Source: Glandiceps talaboti
Taxonomy: Eukaryota; Hemichordata; Enteropneusta; Spengelidae
Assembly: GCF_964340395.1 (NCBI RefSeq)
Contig: NC_135568.1
Span: forward strand, 2,638,501-2,702,500
Reading direction: 5' to 3'
DNA: 64,000 bases
A program made the translations under genes and the position numbers. The notes under the pieces were generated by a model. It was given only the letters and a program-made list of their open reading frames with translations, did not search any database and was not told the DNA's origin. Shown here piece by piece: positions 25,613 through 39,158 of the stretch (the stretch's first letter is position 1; each line of letters opens with the position of its first letter).

Positions 25613-25934
25613 TGTTTATATATATTTAATCGAGGAAATGGGGGTTTGTTTAGAGCCTCCTAATGAAGTCCTTAATTAAGTACTATGATTGAATATATTA
25701 TTCTCTTCTACTAATATTGCATTGAATACTGTTCTCTCCAGAGTGACACCTTTATTAACATATATTTAGAACTTTTTACACGTATAACCATTAATCTCGC
25801 GCGGTTGTCGTTCTATTCCATAACATTCAGATATAGTCAGGTATTTAGTATACCAACTATGTCTTGCCTTATCCTTGAAAAAGAATATTTATTCGAAATG
25901 CCGGATTACATGACTGTCTCACTCATTCCTTATG

Positions 25935-25947
25935 CATATATATATAC

Positions 25948-26034
<87 letters not shown>
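25935..26034. repeat. (TA)n microsatellite, about 100 bp
   Basis: A TA run with two early ACA interruptions. Confidence 0.95.
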
Positions 26035-26039
<5 letters not shown>

Positions 26040-27377
26040 GAAAGTTCAAGGTAGCCAGTACATGTTTTGAGAATGGGTGTCAAAGCAACACAGGTACTAG
26101 GTGACAGAAATATCGCATGGACTGTTGTAGTACAACAATAACACATGATTTGGCCAAGATATGAAAGTCACGCTGAGTTTGTATACAAGTAAACAGTCAT
26201 TATCAGCATAGCTGTTAGAATACCCGTGGATGGATTCAACGGCTAGCCACATACTGTGTAGCGAAACATAAAACAATGAAGGTATCAAATTCTCCAGTGT
26301 CCTAACTTTAATGACGTGTACATGTTTTGACGACACTGTCACAAATATTCTACAAAACTTTAAATGGGACAAACTCACTCTCATACTAATAAACATAAGT
26401 CAACGGCTGCTAATCAAGGAAATAGACCTTCATTGACAAGCTAAGGCAAGACAAGACAAGACAATACTTTGTTTTTCTTCATAGGGTGTTAGTTTTACCA
26501 GCAATCTATTAAGTTCTGACGTATCACTTATCGCCAAAATACAGTAATTTGCCTCCTGACGCCGTACTTTCTGTGTGCAAAGAAATGGCCTTGTTCAGTG
26601 AACACTAGTATAATGTAATATTCCTTGCTTTGTGTTAGCTTGGAAACCATTCATGAAGGACACTTTAAACAGAAATATATACTTCAATAGGAATCTCATG
26701 CTAGTCTTGACACGTCTATATATCGCGATAACTGAATAAAGTGAGAAAAATGCAGACAGAAACGGCAGGGAATCCTTACGGGAGTCAAAGCAATCTACGC
26801 GTGGGATTCATTACAATTGTCTGCCCACTGTCTGTCTCATGTTATACAAAACTGAAATACTACACATGTGTAAACTTGTAAATATGGAATAATCAGCATA
26901 TTGTGTCGTTAAAGATAAGTATGTTCTGAATTTTGTGTTGGTTTGTCTCTTCTTTGAATAATATCTACGATGAGTGTATGTAAGCCAACAGCTATCTACT
27001 GTTGATCACTTATAATGGTTTGGGTGAGTATTGTGCGGTATATAATAACATAGATAAATACACGATATTGGAGATGAAGAGTATCATATTCTATTCTACA
27101 AAAGTATTAGGGGGCTGGGTCAAGGGTAATGTCAATGACATTTAAACAGTTTATTGTTCTAGTTTAATCCATTCACGTCGGTAGCTGATCAATCAAATTG
27201 TGGTAATCATCTCAATGTACAGACACATTTCTTGCGTTCAATACTAACGGTTCGGAACGAAAATAGTTGTTGAATTTGGTATAATTGAATATGTAAGGAT
27301 AGAGAGAGTCCTGCAGGGCATTAGTGTTTGGTCGTACGTTTCAATAGGAATGATTGGACGCAGACGGTAATTGATGG

Positions 27378-27635
27378 TATAAATAGAATCATCTTGGTAA
27401 CTCGTCTCTCATTATGCTATTGTACCCTGCTCAATTTTCATGTCATTCTCGCGTTGCTAGGCGATATTCGTCCAAAAATTATTACGTGGTGATGATGATG
27501 CATCTCGTTAATGAAATATTATGTGTAAAATGGATTTCCAACAGACGTCGTAACTTCGTTAATGTTGATATTTATTTTCTATTCAAGTCGATTGTATTAT
27601 CTCTTCTGTTTGTAAATATATTCAGAATAAAATGA
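27378..27635 (+). other. Weak candidate mini-gene: TATA box, 73-aa ORF, AATAAA
   Basis: TATAAATAG at 27,378-27,386 is followed about 30 bp later by a pyrimidine-rich possible start. An ATG at 27,414 opens a 73-residue ORF ending at 27,635, with AATAAA overlapping its 3' end near 27,626. The peptide (MLLYPAQFSCHSRVARRYSS, with a hydrophobic C-terminal third) matches nothing I recognise. The spacing could be chance in AT-rich DNA. Confidence 0.18.
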
Positions 27636-28354
27636 AATGAAGGTGAACAAAAAATGATCAGGGACTGAAATTTAGGAGTTTTATGTACGTTGTATATAAT
27701 TTACTGTAACAGTATATTTTAATAAAGATATAATTTTCTATAATCACATCAAAATCTGTAGCACATTTGCAGCCCACGAGGACTTTACGAATTAAAATGT
27801 TAACTCCAACCGAAATTTGAATTATTCTGAAAATCCCAAAAAGTCATAATTTTTATACAATTTTGTACCTTATTGACTTAAGGTATAAATGTTATGTATC
27901 GGTGGGAATGAAGAAAGTTTTCATGGTTTCTTGATTATTAGACTTGTATATATTTTAAATGATTACGTATGTAGTTCGTATTCATGGATGTACACACAAT
28001 GTATTCTATAGATATGGCAAGTTCATATGTTACGCAGTCATTAGTGGCATTTCCCATTCATTTCCTTTCAGTTTGATTGACAATATATAAGACACATAGA
28101 ATTGACACAGTATATTCTATTGCTTATGTGTCACTACAAGAAAGTAATCAGTTGGAGCGATACGATCACGTGTCACCTAGAATTTGACAAGGAAACACTT
28201 AACACTATATGAAGGGTAATCACCGTGTTGGATGCAATGCTTCGATCCTCGTTGCATTTCACATGCAGTCAATTACACTAATATCCAACCATCACATTAA
28301 CCTCAACAACACTCACTATACCACCACTGACATGCTTTCACAAATTTTACATAC

Positions 28355-28694
28355 CGTTTTCTTTGAATAACCCAGGTATATTGCTCTGAACAGGACATTC
28401 AGGCAAATTCTCGTTTATGGCCTCCTTATTTGTTGGCATGGTTACACATGGATGTTGAAGCTTTTCTATACTGTCTCCATCATCACCATCACGTTTGTTA
28501 TCGGTACGCTTTTTATGTTGATGGGTCCTACTTTTCTGTGTATGTCCACGGTTCTTTGCATATACGTCAGTACGATGAATGCCCTGACGTTCCTGCGAAT
28601 TCTCGCCGTCTTTAGATTGGCTTCTCTCTCTGTTTTCTATCTGCTGTGTTTGATTTACTGTGTTTTCTTTTCTACGACCAACAATGGCACCCAT
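28355..28694 (-). CDS. Candidate first coding exon of an unrecognised hydrophilic protein
   Basis: ATG at 28,694 opens a frame of 113 codons to a good splice donor (AAAACG then GTATGT, exon end at 28,355). The peptide starts MGAIVGRRKENTVNQTQQ and is very hydrophilic and charged (Asn, Gln, Lys, Arg, Asp rich), with no predicted membrane segment. A Gly at position 2 followed by a basic patch would suit N-myristoylation, which is only a guess. No downstream exon was identified to the left. The opposite strand has a hydrophobic ORF here, which I take as a mirror of this composition. Confidence 0.35.
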
Positions 28695-31600
28695 AGTAGT
28701 AATTTCGAAAACTAATAACGGTCACCAGAGTTGTATGGAATTATTTATGTCTCCTCTGTGGAATCCTATATCATCAATGCAACTAGGACTGTGTGTAGTT
28801 AAACATAAACAATAAAGCTATACTGGATTTCTAACAGTGCACGTATACTCCATGTGGCACACTCGTAAAACACATACGGTAATGTTTCGTCCTTTCGCAG
28901 TGGTTAGTCAGCAATCCTTTCCGTAGAGTCTGATATCTTACCCGTCTCATGTGAAGATAGACTAACGGTTGTTTTCGACGAACGTTGATTTATGTTGTAG
29001 AAATAATCATGGTTCTATAATCGGGGGATGCCTGTAGCAATTAAGCAATTATGTACTGCAGTAGAAACGAATCACGTTGTTGAGTTCCTATTTAAACACG
29101 ATGTACAACCCGGAAATGGATAAGTCCTCGATACTTCTGTTCAGCTGTGCGAAAATTCGAACCTTGCTCAGATTGATAGAGTAGAATATGTTTATACAGG
29201 TTCGACGCTATGTCACGTGTGTAATACCTACAACATAATACACAACTCAGTAAATGTGTAGTTGTTGCTCTCGAAATTCCAAATTCTGAGAGTCGTATAC
29301 GGGAAAATCTTTTAGATCTACCTTCATATAGTGTAATACACCGTTATCAAACGAATGGTTCTCCGTTACTGTCTGCACAGCAAACAGGCTGCAATGACCT
29401 CAGAGCACTCCAATAACATTTAGAACACGTGATTTCTTTCGGCATCCAGTGCCAATTCGTGCATATAATAATTGCTATGGTATATATATCATCAGCCAGC
29501 GGTGCCTGTTCGCTGCATGTATAATTGTGATTCGTATTCTACGTAATGATGGGGAATGTTACGAAAAAACCTAATCAAGCGAATGTAAGCTCCATACGAA
29601 AAGCTAATGGAGTGGCCACAGAAATTATCTATATACTGTTCACGGAATGTGTTCCTACACCAATATCCCAGTTGAATACACACTGAAATTACTAAACAAC
29701 ATCATCGTCACAGACTACGTTGTTGTGTGGTTTGCGTTGCGGCAAACGTAGTTAACGTTAAGCTATGAATGACAAACTAAGCCATCTTTGTTTGTGCCAA
29801 CAATTAGACCAGTATATCTTAAGACTTAGATAATCTTGCAATGATAACGAAAGTCCAAAAGGATCTTTATCGCAAAACAACCGTTTGTTTGGGATATGAC
29901 AACACTTCCAATGTCTGAATAATTGCAGAAAATTAGTTGATAATGGAATTTTACGAACTATCTCCACATAATTCATATACAGACAAAGCGGTTAGGATTG
30001 CTTAAAAAAGTTAACAGTTTTAAAACATCCTCTACTTACAAAATATGAGTGTCTTCCACGTGGCCGTCGCCCCAGAGTAACATATGCATGCACAAGCAGG
30101 CTTTAAGTTCAGTTTTGTGCAAAGATAAATTCAACTCATTAGTAACGTGTAATCACTTCTAAATGTATTTATTTGTATTCATTGCAAACTTAATCTTTCG
30201 TTGATGTATTTACTTGTGTCAGTGTAATCTGTGAATCTATGTAGTTCCTGTCAATGCATAAGAAATTGATTGGTTTTCATGACGAATAAATTATTATAAT
30301 GTTGTTATGTAAATCAATGCAGCGATTTGTCCTATGCCAATTCAACGCACATGTTGTTTACTTCGTAAATCTTTTTCGTTTTTAAGTATCACATTCAAAA
30401 CATCGGTATATGTAACCATGGAGGTGAAATTGCGTATAATTGCGTATAATAGTGATACAATACACACCTCTAGTGTTTGTATTAAAGTCGCGCATCCACC
30501 CGTGAAAATAATCGGCGACTTCCGAAAACCGTCTGGAAAGGTCTTTGCGCGTTAAACTTTTAAAATGTCACTGTCAAACAGCATTATTTCGAGATATATT
30601 GGAGGTAATCTAAACACACTCCATTGAAGATATGCTTTATACAGGCTGTGATAAGCGTCTAGTTCAAATATAAAACACAGCCGCCGACTTGTTATATTCT
30701 ATCGTTTTGTATTGCATTGTAATGCATTGAATTGTATTGTTTATCATTGTATTGTGTATTTTATTGCATTATTGAGACTCGTGTCAAAGGTATTTTTGAG
30801 AGCGACCCATCTTAAAACATTGTAGTCAAGCTTTCCGTGAGGACATACCTTACTAATGTTCTAATGTAGGTTTCAATCCCACAGTCAAAAGTTATATGAG
30901 CTTCACGATTTTCACCTCATGTGTCCAGTATTATCTATGTATAAAATTTGAAAGGTATCAAACACATTCAGATACTACAAAGCACGTGGAAATGAATGAT
31001 TTGAAGTTTGACGGTCAAAGTAATGGTTATATCTAATAATACCAGAAAAAAACATCATATCTAAATTTCAAATTGTTGATTTTAACAACAAATATGGCCA
31101 CCATTCCACATTTATCTTCTGGAATAAGGCACAAGAGTACTGGTAATGTTTGACGCTTGTTTTTCCGATGCATTTAGGTTTCTTAAATTGGAACAGTATC
31201 TAAGCTTAAACTAGTAATGACTAGAACTTTTAGTCTTGGCATGGATGGCGCTTTAATTTGATTACTATTTTACATTCCTGATTATAACTGAACATCAACA
31301 TTGTTGACGTTACTTAAATTACCAGTTCAAAAGAAGTCAGATATGCTTAAAAGCAGAGGAGTTAAACACGCGTGATAGTGTAAGTGAAAATTTCATCTAA
31401 TTCAAACTGCATTCCCTCACGGCCCCTTTAACTCTAATAATGTAGATGGAGCTTAGGCAATCTGTCCGAAGAACGTCAGCAGGTTTAATTGGATTCTGCA
31501 GTGACTTTTATGCTATTATCTATACATGGTTCCAAGGCATGTCGGCATTATGTGTTGTTTGCGTCATCGTAATTGGGAACATGAATTGGTAATAATATAG

Positions 31601-33970
31601 CACTGGTATTAAATATGCATGCGTAAGGTCGTTATATACCACCACTTAACTGTGCCAATCTATTGTATTACATCTTAGTACTTGTTACATTATTACACAG
31701 TAGATATAATCACACCTTAAGGCATATGGTCTGACCTCTTTCATCGCAAGGTCAAGGTCGAAGTCAAGTTCATTGAAACCCTAGATTATTAATAATCAAC
31801 TATAGGTATATAAGCTTGAAGGTGATGGTCTTGACATCGACATCAAAATTGTAGCACGTTTTATTTTTTTTTCATGCAAGTGTAATTTTTTTACCAGTGG
31901 CAAGTTGAACACTATATTTCCACTTAGGAGGTGAATATATTTTGGCTAATCTCATCACTTCCATTAGAAGTGATGTTACAGCCATTTCTCAACAAATAGA
32001 CGGAGTCAACTCAACTATTACCTGACACATAACATGGTATATATGAATTCAACACTGGTTTAAACCACAATAAATATTATACTACAAATAAAATTCATCT
32101 TTCAGCATACAACCGTGTATTTACACATTTGAAATGGTACATAAATAACAGTTAAAATGATCATCTAATGACATTCTGCCTACAATTGGATGATCTTTAG
32201 TTTTGCGCTCTCAAGACAAATGATATCCTGCAGATCTCTAAAAACAGACAGATACGTGAAAAAGTCACTTTACATTACAGTTCAGTAGTTTTCACTTTTC
32301 TGATTCAGATGAGAACAGGGGCTATGGATTAGATCATTCAATTTGTTTCGTATATGCAAGCATTCACCACTGTTTGGTTCGTGCATTCTGGAAATGTTTC
32401 CTTTAAAAAACTCATTATAGGGGACCATTGTGTTGTGAAGTAAAGCTTTAATTCCCCAGGCTGTAATGAATTATATATTCACTCAAAGTATGTGATCTAA
32501 TCATCATCCCTTATATCATGGCGACTAAACCAGTTTCATTATGTACACCACAGCGTGTCTTCCTGCCCAACTGAAATGAACGTCAAATCAATCTTGATTG
32601 TGCTTCCCTAGTGATGTCTGCATGGATGCATGTACTAGTAGCTAAGTGGCGTGTATATAATAATTTAATATTATTTAATTGTCAATTTTGCTTTATTGTG
32701 AAACATTTTTATATTTATTTAAACTACAATAACATATTGAACCATGTGTGCAAATTTGATAGAGTTCCCACCTGGAATTTGAAAATGGCATGTTGACCAA
32801 ATCTATGCGTATCTATAAATTAACAACACAGACTACAGTCTTGGTCACTTATTCTCTTTTGTTCATATATAGCTACCTCTTCCACACAGTTTAGACTGAA
32901 ATCTGCCAATTAGTAAGTTCTAATGTGCATAGTGTGTGCTCTTTGTACCCATATCTACGGGGGTCCCAGTCTCTGACTGTGTCACCTTAGTCCATTGTGT
33001 CAAATAAGCCTATTCAACACTCGTCTGAAAATAATAAATTCTGGCTCTTTAGTGTTTTAACTAGTGCATGGTATTATCGGGGGTCATTAATGTGGTTGAT
33101 TAATTGTAACTTATGAATAAACTATCGATAATACTTAATGAGTTATTATTACTGGTGCTACTTATAAACGGAATCGGGTAGAACACTAGACTTTATCCTG
33201 TCTGTTCTCGACTTAGAAACATCAACATGTCATATGTACAGAATATTGGTGAAAGCCTATAGCTATATGTCATATGAGATTCAAATGTTGTATCGCATCT
33301 AGTCATATTAAGCTATAAGAACAGAGACAGTATTCATAAATACTTTTTCCCTAGGTAACCTTGTAACCATACTCCATCTCTATATGCCTGGAATTGTTAC
33401 CAGACTACCTGGATACAGCATGTTGTATATAGAAAGACTGTCTACCATTTTGTAACCAAGGTATGTTTGTAATCAACAGGGGGTTTGAACACACCCGAGG
33501 TATACATTAATCCGTAATAGTTCTGCATGAACACACCCATGTCAATTTCACGATTACATGTTCTGAAACAGCAAACTAAAGACTCCAGTCATTACACTCT
33601 ACATTCGTACCCTGGAGAAATGGATATAACTTAAACAGTGTAATCGCCGAGAATCAAGACAAGCAGTATTGCCGTGGGATAAAGGATTTCTGTAAATCTA
33701 AAGTTAATCACGGATTTTTCCGTATAAGTACCTAATCTTATATTAAAGTTTGCAAAGATTGAGAGAAATACTGAATCTTCCTCTGTACTCTATCTATAAC
33801 TTGCTCATTTGCCACAATGTTTGTCAGTCTTTCTACGAACACATTCTGAAAAACAATATTTAGAGAGGACTACAGAGGGCGCCAAAGGAATATCTGTGAT
33901 TAACGGATGTGATATTTGGAACATAGTCTGACTCAAAGGCCCAGTTCTGATTAGCATTAAAATGTAGGTG
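28695..33970. other. 5.3 kb without a recognised gene
   Basis: AT-rich sequence with no domain match, no long ORF and no large repeat. A GGTTTCAATCC motif at about 30,868 resembles a tRNA B box, but no tRNA fold surrounds it. Confidence 0.5.
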
Positions 33971-34443
33971 TAGAATTCCGAACTGGCTGAGTTTCTCTTC
34001 ATCGGTGGTTCCCCAGTTCGGTCAAAGAAATCAAGTTCTGTCACTCTTGAAATGCTGAAGACAACGGCTATTGTCATTTGTCATTTAAAATCGTGCTCCT
34101 GTCTTGGAACGGTGTGTAAGGCCAGCTGGTTGCTATGTTGCTGTTTTCTATTTATACCATTGATGAGTGTGTCTAGTTTTTTAATTAATATATTTGGCGG
34201 TACCTTTTATCTCTTGTATAGTTGTTCAATTCCTATAATTCTGATATGTTTGAAGTCTGTTGAAGTGGATTGGTACCAGTTAGAATTAATTTTCTTATAA
34301 TTTGTGACAGGTGATTATATATACATAATTATATGTATATCGGTATATACAAATGTGAGTTAAGAGTGGTTAAGCTAAAAAAAGTTATTTTTGGATAATA
34401 TGATAATCGTATTTACACTATATACTTTCACACAGTTTCGAGT

Positions 34444-34530
34444 CTATCTGAAGTCTGCATCGTTACTCGTAGCCAGCGGCTTCTTCAATAATCTATAGAT
34501 TACAGAGATTGGTAAGGCGATGATGATACC
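34444..34530 (-). pseudogene. Minus copy, last exon (C-terminus)
   Basis: Phase 0 after CCCCAG. It encodes GIIIALPISVIYRLLKKPLA then TSNDADFR and stop, two residues different from the plus copy. The shared stop supports this as the real end of the protein. Confidence 0.85.
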
Positions 34531-34608
34531 CTGGGGAAAGGAAGACAAAAGATTTTTAGTTATATGGGTTTGTACATTGTGCTTCAGAAAGGGAAAGGGA
34601 TGCAATAC

Positions 34609-34803
<195 letters not shown>

Positions 34804-35009
34804 TAATAAAAGGCGTGTCTACAAGATGTAATATACTTGAAAAAGTGCACATGAAATAAAGTACAAGTACTAGAAAGTTAAACGATGAAAATCTTAAGAA
34901 CCTTGCACTCAAATACTCCGAAAATATCATTATTAGTGGTGCTTAAGTTAACTTTTCCAGATATTCTTTAACAACGAAATACATGTATGCTCTGTTATCA
35001 AGCTATTAC

Positions 35010-35658
35010 CTTGACAGGTTCCACAAGGATTGCTGACATTGCAGACAATGTAAGCTGAGACACTAGCCACTGCTTGGCGATGTCTGCACCCCACTGTAGA
35101 CTGTATAGGACCAGAAAGAAGGTGGAAACAAATGCCGACACGAACACGAGGATCCAACCAGTTACTAAGTAACACGATAGCATTATGCTGTGACGTCTAG
35201 TTTCCCTCTTGTTGTCTTCAACGTTGACAATGGTTGGCGTAATTCTATTCTGACGTTTAGATTTGTTAAAGAATGTAGCAATAAACATAGGAGCTGGTAA
35301 TACCAAGGTGCTTATCAACGAAATATAGACTGTCCCAAACGATATCTGAATACCTATGTCCAACGTCTTTGTACTAGCAACTTCGTCTCCTGTGTCGTAA
35401 AACATTGCATTGGATATCATGACCAGACATAACGTTGCCGCAATGCATGATAGTCGTTGTACTCTGGTGAAATGACTTGGTTGCTGTCGATAAATGACTG
35501 ATCCCCACAGATATTCATTGAATAATTGCATCTGTACATTATTAACCAACAAATGCGTAAATCTCGCTTTATCAACTCCCTCGGATTGAGTTAACTTTCT
35601 CAACAATTCGTGGTCTTTCTTGTCTTTCCCGAACCACTTGTAGCAAAGAAAGGTGTAG
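35010..35658 (-). pseudogene. Minus copy, TM2-TM5 exon
   Basis: 649 nt, against 652 in the plus copy. One codon is missing (LISTLVLPAPM versus LISTLVTLPAPM). The frame is open across the whole exon, with about eight other residue differences. Confidence 0.85.
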
Positions 35659-35866
35659 CTATAACATGAAGAGGTATTAAAACAAATTTGAGGAGGGATG
35701 GAGTTTTCAAAGTGTGAATAAGTACAAAATGATATAAATAGTAACTTTAATCATTATGGCTTGTATTTTACATGTGCACATACATTATAGTTTACATTTG
35801 TTGTATTCCTGTTGTAATGATAAGACAACAAAGCACAGACTTTAGGGATATTAAACAAACGTGTAC

Positions 35867-36027
35867 CTTGTTTCCTTCAGTAGGTCAGTCACTTCAATCT
35901 GGTCTAAGAACCATGTGTCACAGCCTTTCTCTGGTGACTCATGCATTTCTACATGAAGGTTTTCCAATGATCCTAAATGGTCCTTCACAGACGCTAACAG
36001 GCAACACACACTTCCTGATGATAAATT
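35867..36027 (-). pseudogene. Minus copy, PLAT second-half exon
   Basis: 161 nt, same length and phases as plus exon 16. It has open sequence with SSGSVCCLLASVKDHLGSLE, preserved GT donor and AG acceptor. Confidence 0.85.
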
Positions 36028-36695
36028 CTAAAAAAAAATGCAAATTACATATTTATAGCTTAATGCAACTTCACACTTAAGATTAATATTGACCTTGAAA
36101 CGTGAAGCAAATTTCAAAACGTGACAATTGACATATAAGAAGCATAATTCTAAAATGCTAAACTGGGAGTCATTGTTCACATGTGTTATAATTGTCATAT
36201 TTGAGGGTTTTATGAAGACAGAAACCTCTGATGTATCACTTCAATAACTGCAACATTCGACCAACCAAACTCTGACTTGCTCGTTGCAAATCTGTGACCT
36301 ACCAAGTTGTAAAAACTGTCACCCGCTGGTTGATTTTGCAATGCGATCTCACTAGTATAAGATAGACAAAACAGTTGATTCCATCCCATCAAATGATAAT
36401 ATTTGATCCTACAACTAAAGTAATATTTGGTTTTTGTATATTCACAAGTAAAATGTCAAGACCGAGTATTTCTTTTGTATTAGTGGAAAAAATAAACACT
36501 ATATATCACAATAAAATTACGTCAGTCGACGAAATGAGATGGCGAGAAAGGAGCCACTTTTTCACCTCAAAGAGATCGCTATTTTGTCAGTTTCATGTCG
36601 CATATGTTTTTGCAGTTCGTCAATAGGTCACAGGTTTAACGTCGGAAGTCGTGAAATTATGAAAACCACAGCAATTCGTACACAGCTTTACTTAC

Positions 36696-36872
36696 GAGTG
36701 GTCTCTTATCGTCTTGTAAATGAATTACACGGCCGAGTCCATCTACACCTTCCATTAACATAGTAACACAACTTTTAGTTCCACATCCGGGCCTTAAACC
36801 CCCAGTGAAGACTGTTATGCGATAGTAGTGATTTTCTTCAGGTGCATTATTCATCTCTGGCGATGCTATCCA
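36696..36872 (-). pseudogene. Minus copy, PLAT first-half exon
   Basis: 177 nt, same as plus exon 15. It contains YYRITVFTGGLRPGCGTKSC and open frame, with DDKRPL in place of DDKGPL at the end. Confidence 0.85.
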
Positions 36873-37177
36873 CTAAAAGAAGAAAACTAAATGTGAGCAT
36901 ATTTAGTGTTGCATTCTCAAACATTGGATTCTTCACATATACTGAATATAATAACATTTCCTTTACTGCTTAATAATACGAATGTAGGTACTACATATTT
37001 TGAAGTTACTTTCTTTTGAGGATACATATACAATTATTGCCAGACAGATACTCTAAATATATGACAATGTTTTGACGGAACTAATACAAACAATTTTCCA
37101 GTGAGTAAGCTTAGTTGTTATCAAGAATGCAGTCACCCCTTGAAATTATGCACGGACGAATAATGTGTTATACTAAC

Positions 37178-37408
37178 AGAAATGATGTCCTGCTTATCGA
37201 TCCTTCTTAACCATATGACCAGAATTACGTAGAGGACAAAACCAGTGAGGATGGTTGCAAGTACGATAGTATTGTCAAGGTTGAGACTGACGCTAAATAC
37301 ATAATCAAAGTCAATCTTATTGACTGGTACAACGAAGTCAGTGCTGCTGAAGGATGTCAGGTGGTTGAAATGACATGTAGCAGATGTCCCATCCTCTGAT
37401 ACTTCAGG
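37178..37408 (-). pseudogene. Minus copy, GPS C-terminal half and TM1 exon
   Basis: 231 nt, same as plus exon 14. It keeps CHFNHLTSF and the first membrane segment. The exon with the preceding GPS cysteine and tryptophan residues is gone from this copy. Confidence 0.85.
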
Positions 37409-37879
37409 CTGAAACAGAATAAATACATCCTTTGGCTTTACATAGGCCTGTCATGGTGAGACATGATATAAACAACACTAGGGGCTTAACATCTGTTGAA
37501 ATGATTGCATCAGCTGTCGGGCAGCAAGGGTTCAAGAAGTGAAGGGTCAGTGTATAGCAGATCTCTGTAGGTGTGCCAGATATGCTTATGTTCATAGTTT
37601 GGTTTTAGACAAGAAGCCGGATGATGCAGGTTTGGTAATATGGTATTTCTGTATTTCCTATTACAAGCACATTGAGATATACGCTTAAAATGAAATAAGC
37701 CTCGTAATATGGGCTCCCACGAAATTAATCAACATTTCGAACAGTGGGTTTCGATCATAGCCACCATCGAAATTAGACAGGTTAGGTTGATACTGAGGAT
37801 GTCTTTAAGGTGTTTCGAAGCAAATATTTATAAAAAAGGAATTCGAAATATGCCGAAAAGGATAAATAGATAGACATAC

Positions 37880-38036
37880 GTTTGACCATTTGTTGATAAC
37901 ACCTGTCATCACGCTGACTTCCTGGATGGTAGTACTGACGTCTACAGGGTCACTGTTCACGGTGTTAGATTCAAGTTGCTGGATGTAGTTCGTCAGCTCT
38001 TCCTTATTTTCCTGACTGGCGTCATATTCATACACC
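37880..38036 (-). pseudogene. Minus copy, frameshifted exon 5 equivalent
   Basis: The acceptor reads CCCCAAG then GGTGTATG, where the plus copy reads CCCCGAG then GTGTATG. The extra G breaks frame with the upstream phase-0 exon. Two codons are also missing (SDPVDVS versus SDPDSIDVS). Confidence 0.8.
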
Positions 38037-38895
38037 CTTGGGGAGAAGAGAACACAGGAATTCATTTCTCTGATAATGGGTGTACATTCTATTATCTACA
38101 TATATTGTAGTCACTGGTTACTAGTCCATCAAGACCTTGGCGCCATGCTTGGAAAGCACAAAACGACTTGGACTTGTCATTACATGCTGATGCAGGTTTT
38201 TTTGTAATGTATGGCGACAGCTAATTTACATATGCCTTTCAACCCCATTGTCATACGATAGCAAACATATCAAATGGAGTATTCGTTTAAGCAGTATTTT
38301 ACCAAAAAATATGCAATATATACTCTGGCCGTTCTACATCACGACACCGCCCGTCTATGTCACGACAACGCGTGTCTATGTCACTGGTTCTGTTGTATTC
38401 AAAATACGACACAAAACGTTCAAAATTACCATTGCTTTCCCCGATTTTTCTTTCATATTACAGGCGTCGGTATAATTATGTTATTTTCCAATATTTTTCT
38501 TCATTCAGCCGGAAAATAATCGCGACTTAGCGACCCGTAGTGACAAGGGCCCCTTAGGTCACTCGTATTTGCATTGGTCAAGTTGAACGAAGAAAAAAAT
38601 TGGGGAATAACGTATAACTATTCTTCTATTAAAAACATGTAAATAATTTCATGAAATGTCTTTTTTATGGTATTGATCCGCTTTCTACGGGGGGGGGGGG
38701 TATATGTTTGTACACAAAAACACTACAAGTTGAAAGAAACAGAATTAACATATAACCTTATGAAGTATTGGTATTACGTCATAATAAAAATTCATTGACT
38801 GCACAACTTCTCGCTCTGTGGTTGACATCATATTCATTGGTCTGACGTAATACCAACAATGATACTACTGCAATATTGGATAATTTTCAAATTAC

Positions 38896-39158
38896 CTGGA
38901 TATCCTTAACACAGTCAACGTATATTCCATAGGTACTTGTTAGTTTCAGTTTAATCTCTATCATGAAATTAAATTCACTTTGACCGTTCGGTAACATCAA
39001 AGGTTGGGGTCTATCAGAGCCCACGTATGCTAACTCATCAATATCTCCTGCTGACTTGCCACGCGTTCTCACTTCATATATTACGTCATTGGAAATAATC
39101 CCTTCAATTAACGCCGATACAGGCCAGGAAATATTGTACTTGTCGGCATAGGTAACCC
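38896..39158 (-). pseudogene. Minus copy, REJ-like exon (exon 4 equivalent)
   Basis: 263 nt, same length and phases (1 to 0) as plus exon 4. The frame is open and also continues upstream of the acceptor to a Met at 39,255, in sequence that lies beyond the duplicated arm. Confidence 0.8.

Larger units (their letters stand above)
23052..28354. other. 5.3 kb without a well-supported gene
   Basis: Mostly unique-looking AT-rich sequence. It contains a compound (TATG)/(TG)/(TGCG) array at 25,456-25,612, (TA)n at 25,935-26,034, a short AAGAC run near 26,445-26,465 and a weak candidate mini-transcription unit at 27,378-27,635. I see no domain match. Confidence 0.5.

Noticed and set aside
28430-28715. 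Plus-strand hydrophobic ORF
   Set aside because: It is the complement of a charged, Asn/Gln/Lys-rich minus-strand exon candidate with a good donor. No signal peptide or splice support on the plus strand.
30860-30885. tRNA B-box-like motif GGTTTCAATCC
   Set aside because: There is no matching A box at the right spacing and no cloverleaf arms.
36210-36392. ORF conserved in both arms (also 55,599-55,949 plus)
   Set aside because: It lies in the intron between the two PLAT exons. The flanking PLAT exons join directly in phase, and the sequence does not resemble any PLAT part.
38248-38519. ORF conserved in both duplication arms (also 46,975-47,235 minus)
   Set aside because: It lies in the intron between exons 4 and 5 and is conserved only because the whole arm was duplicated. 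In the right arm it runs into the inserted element.
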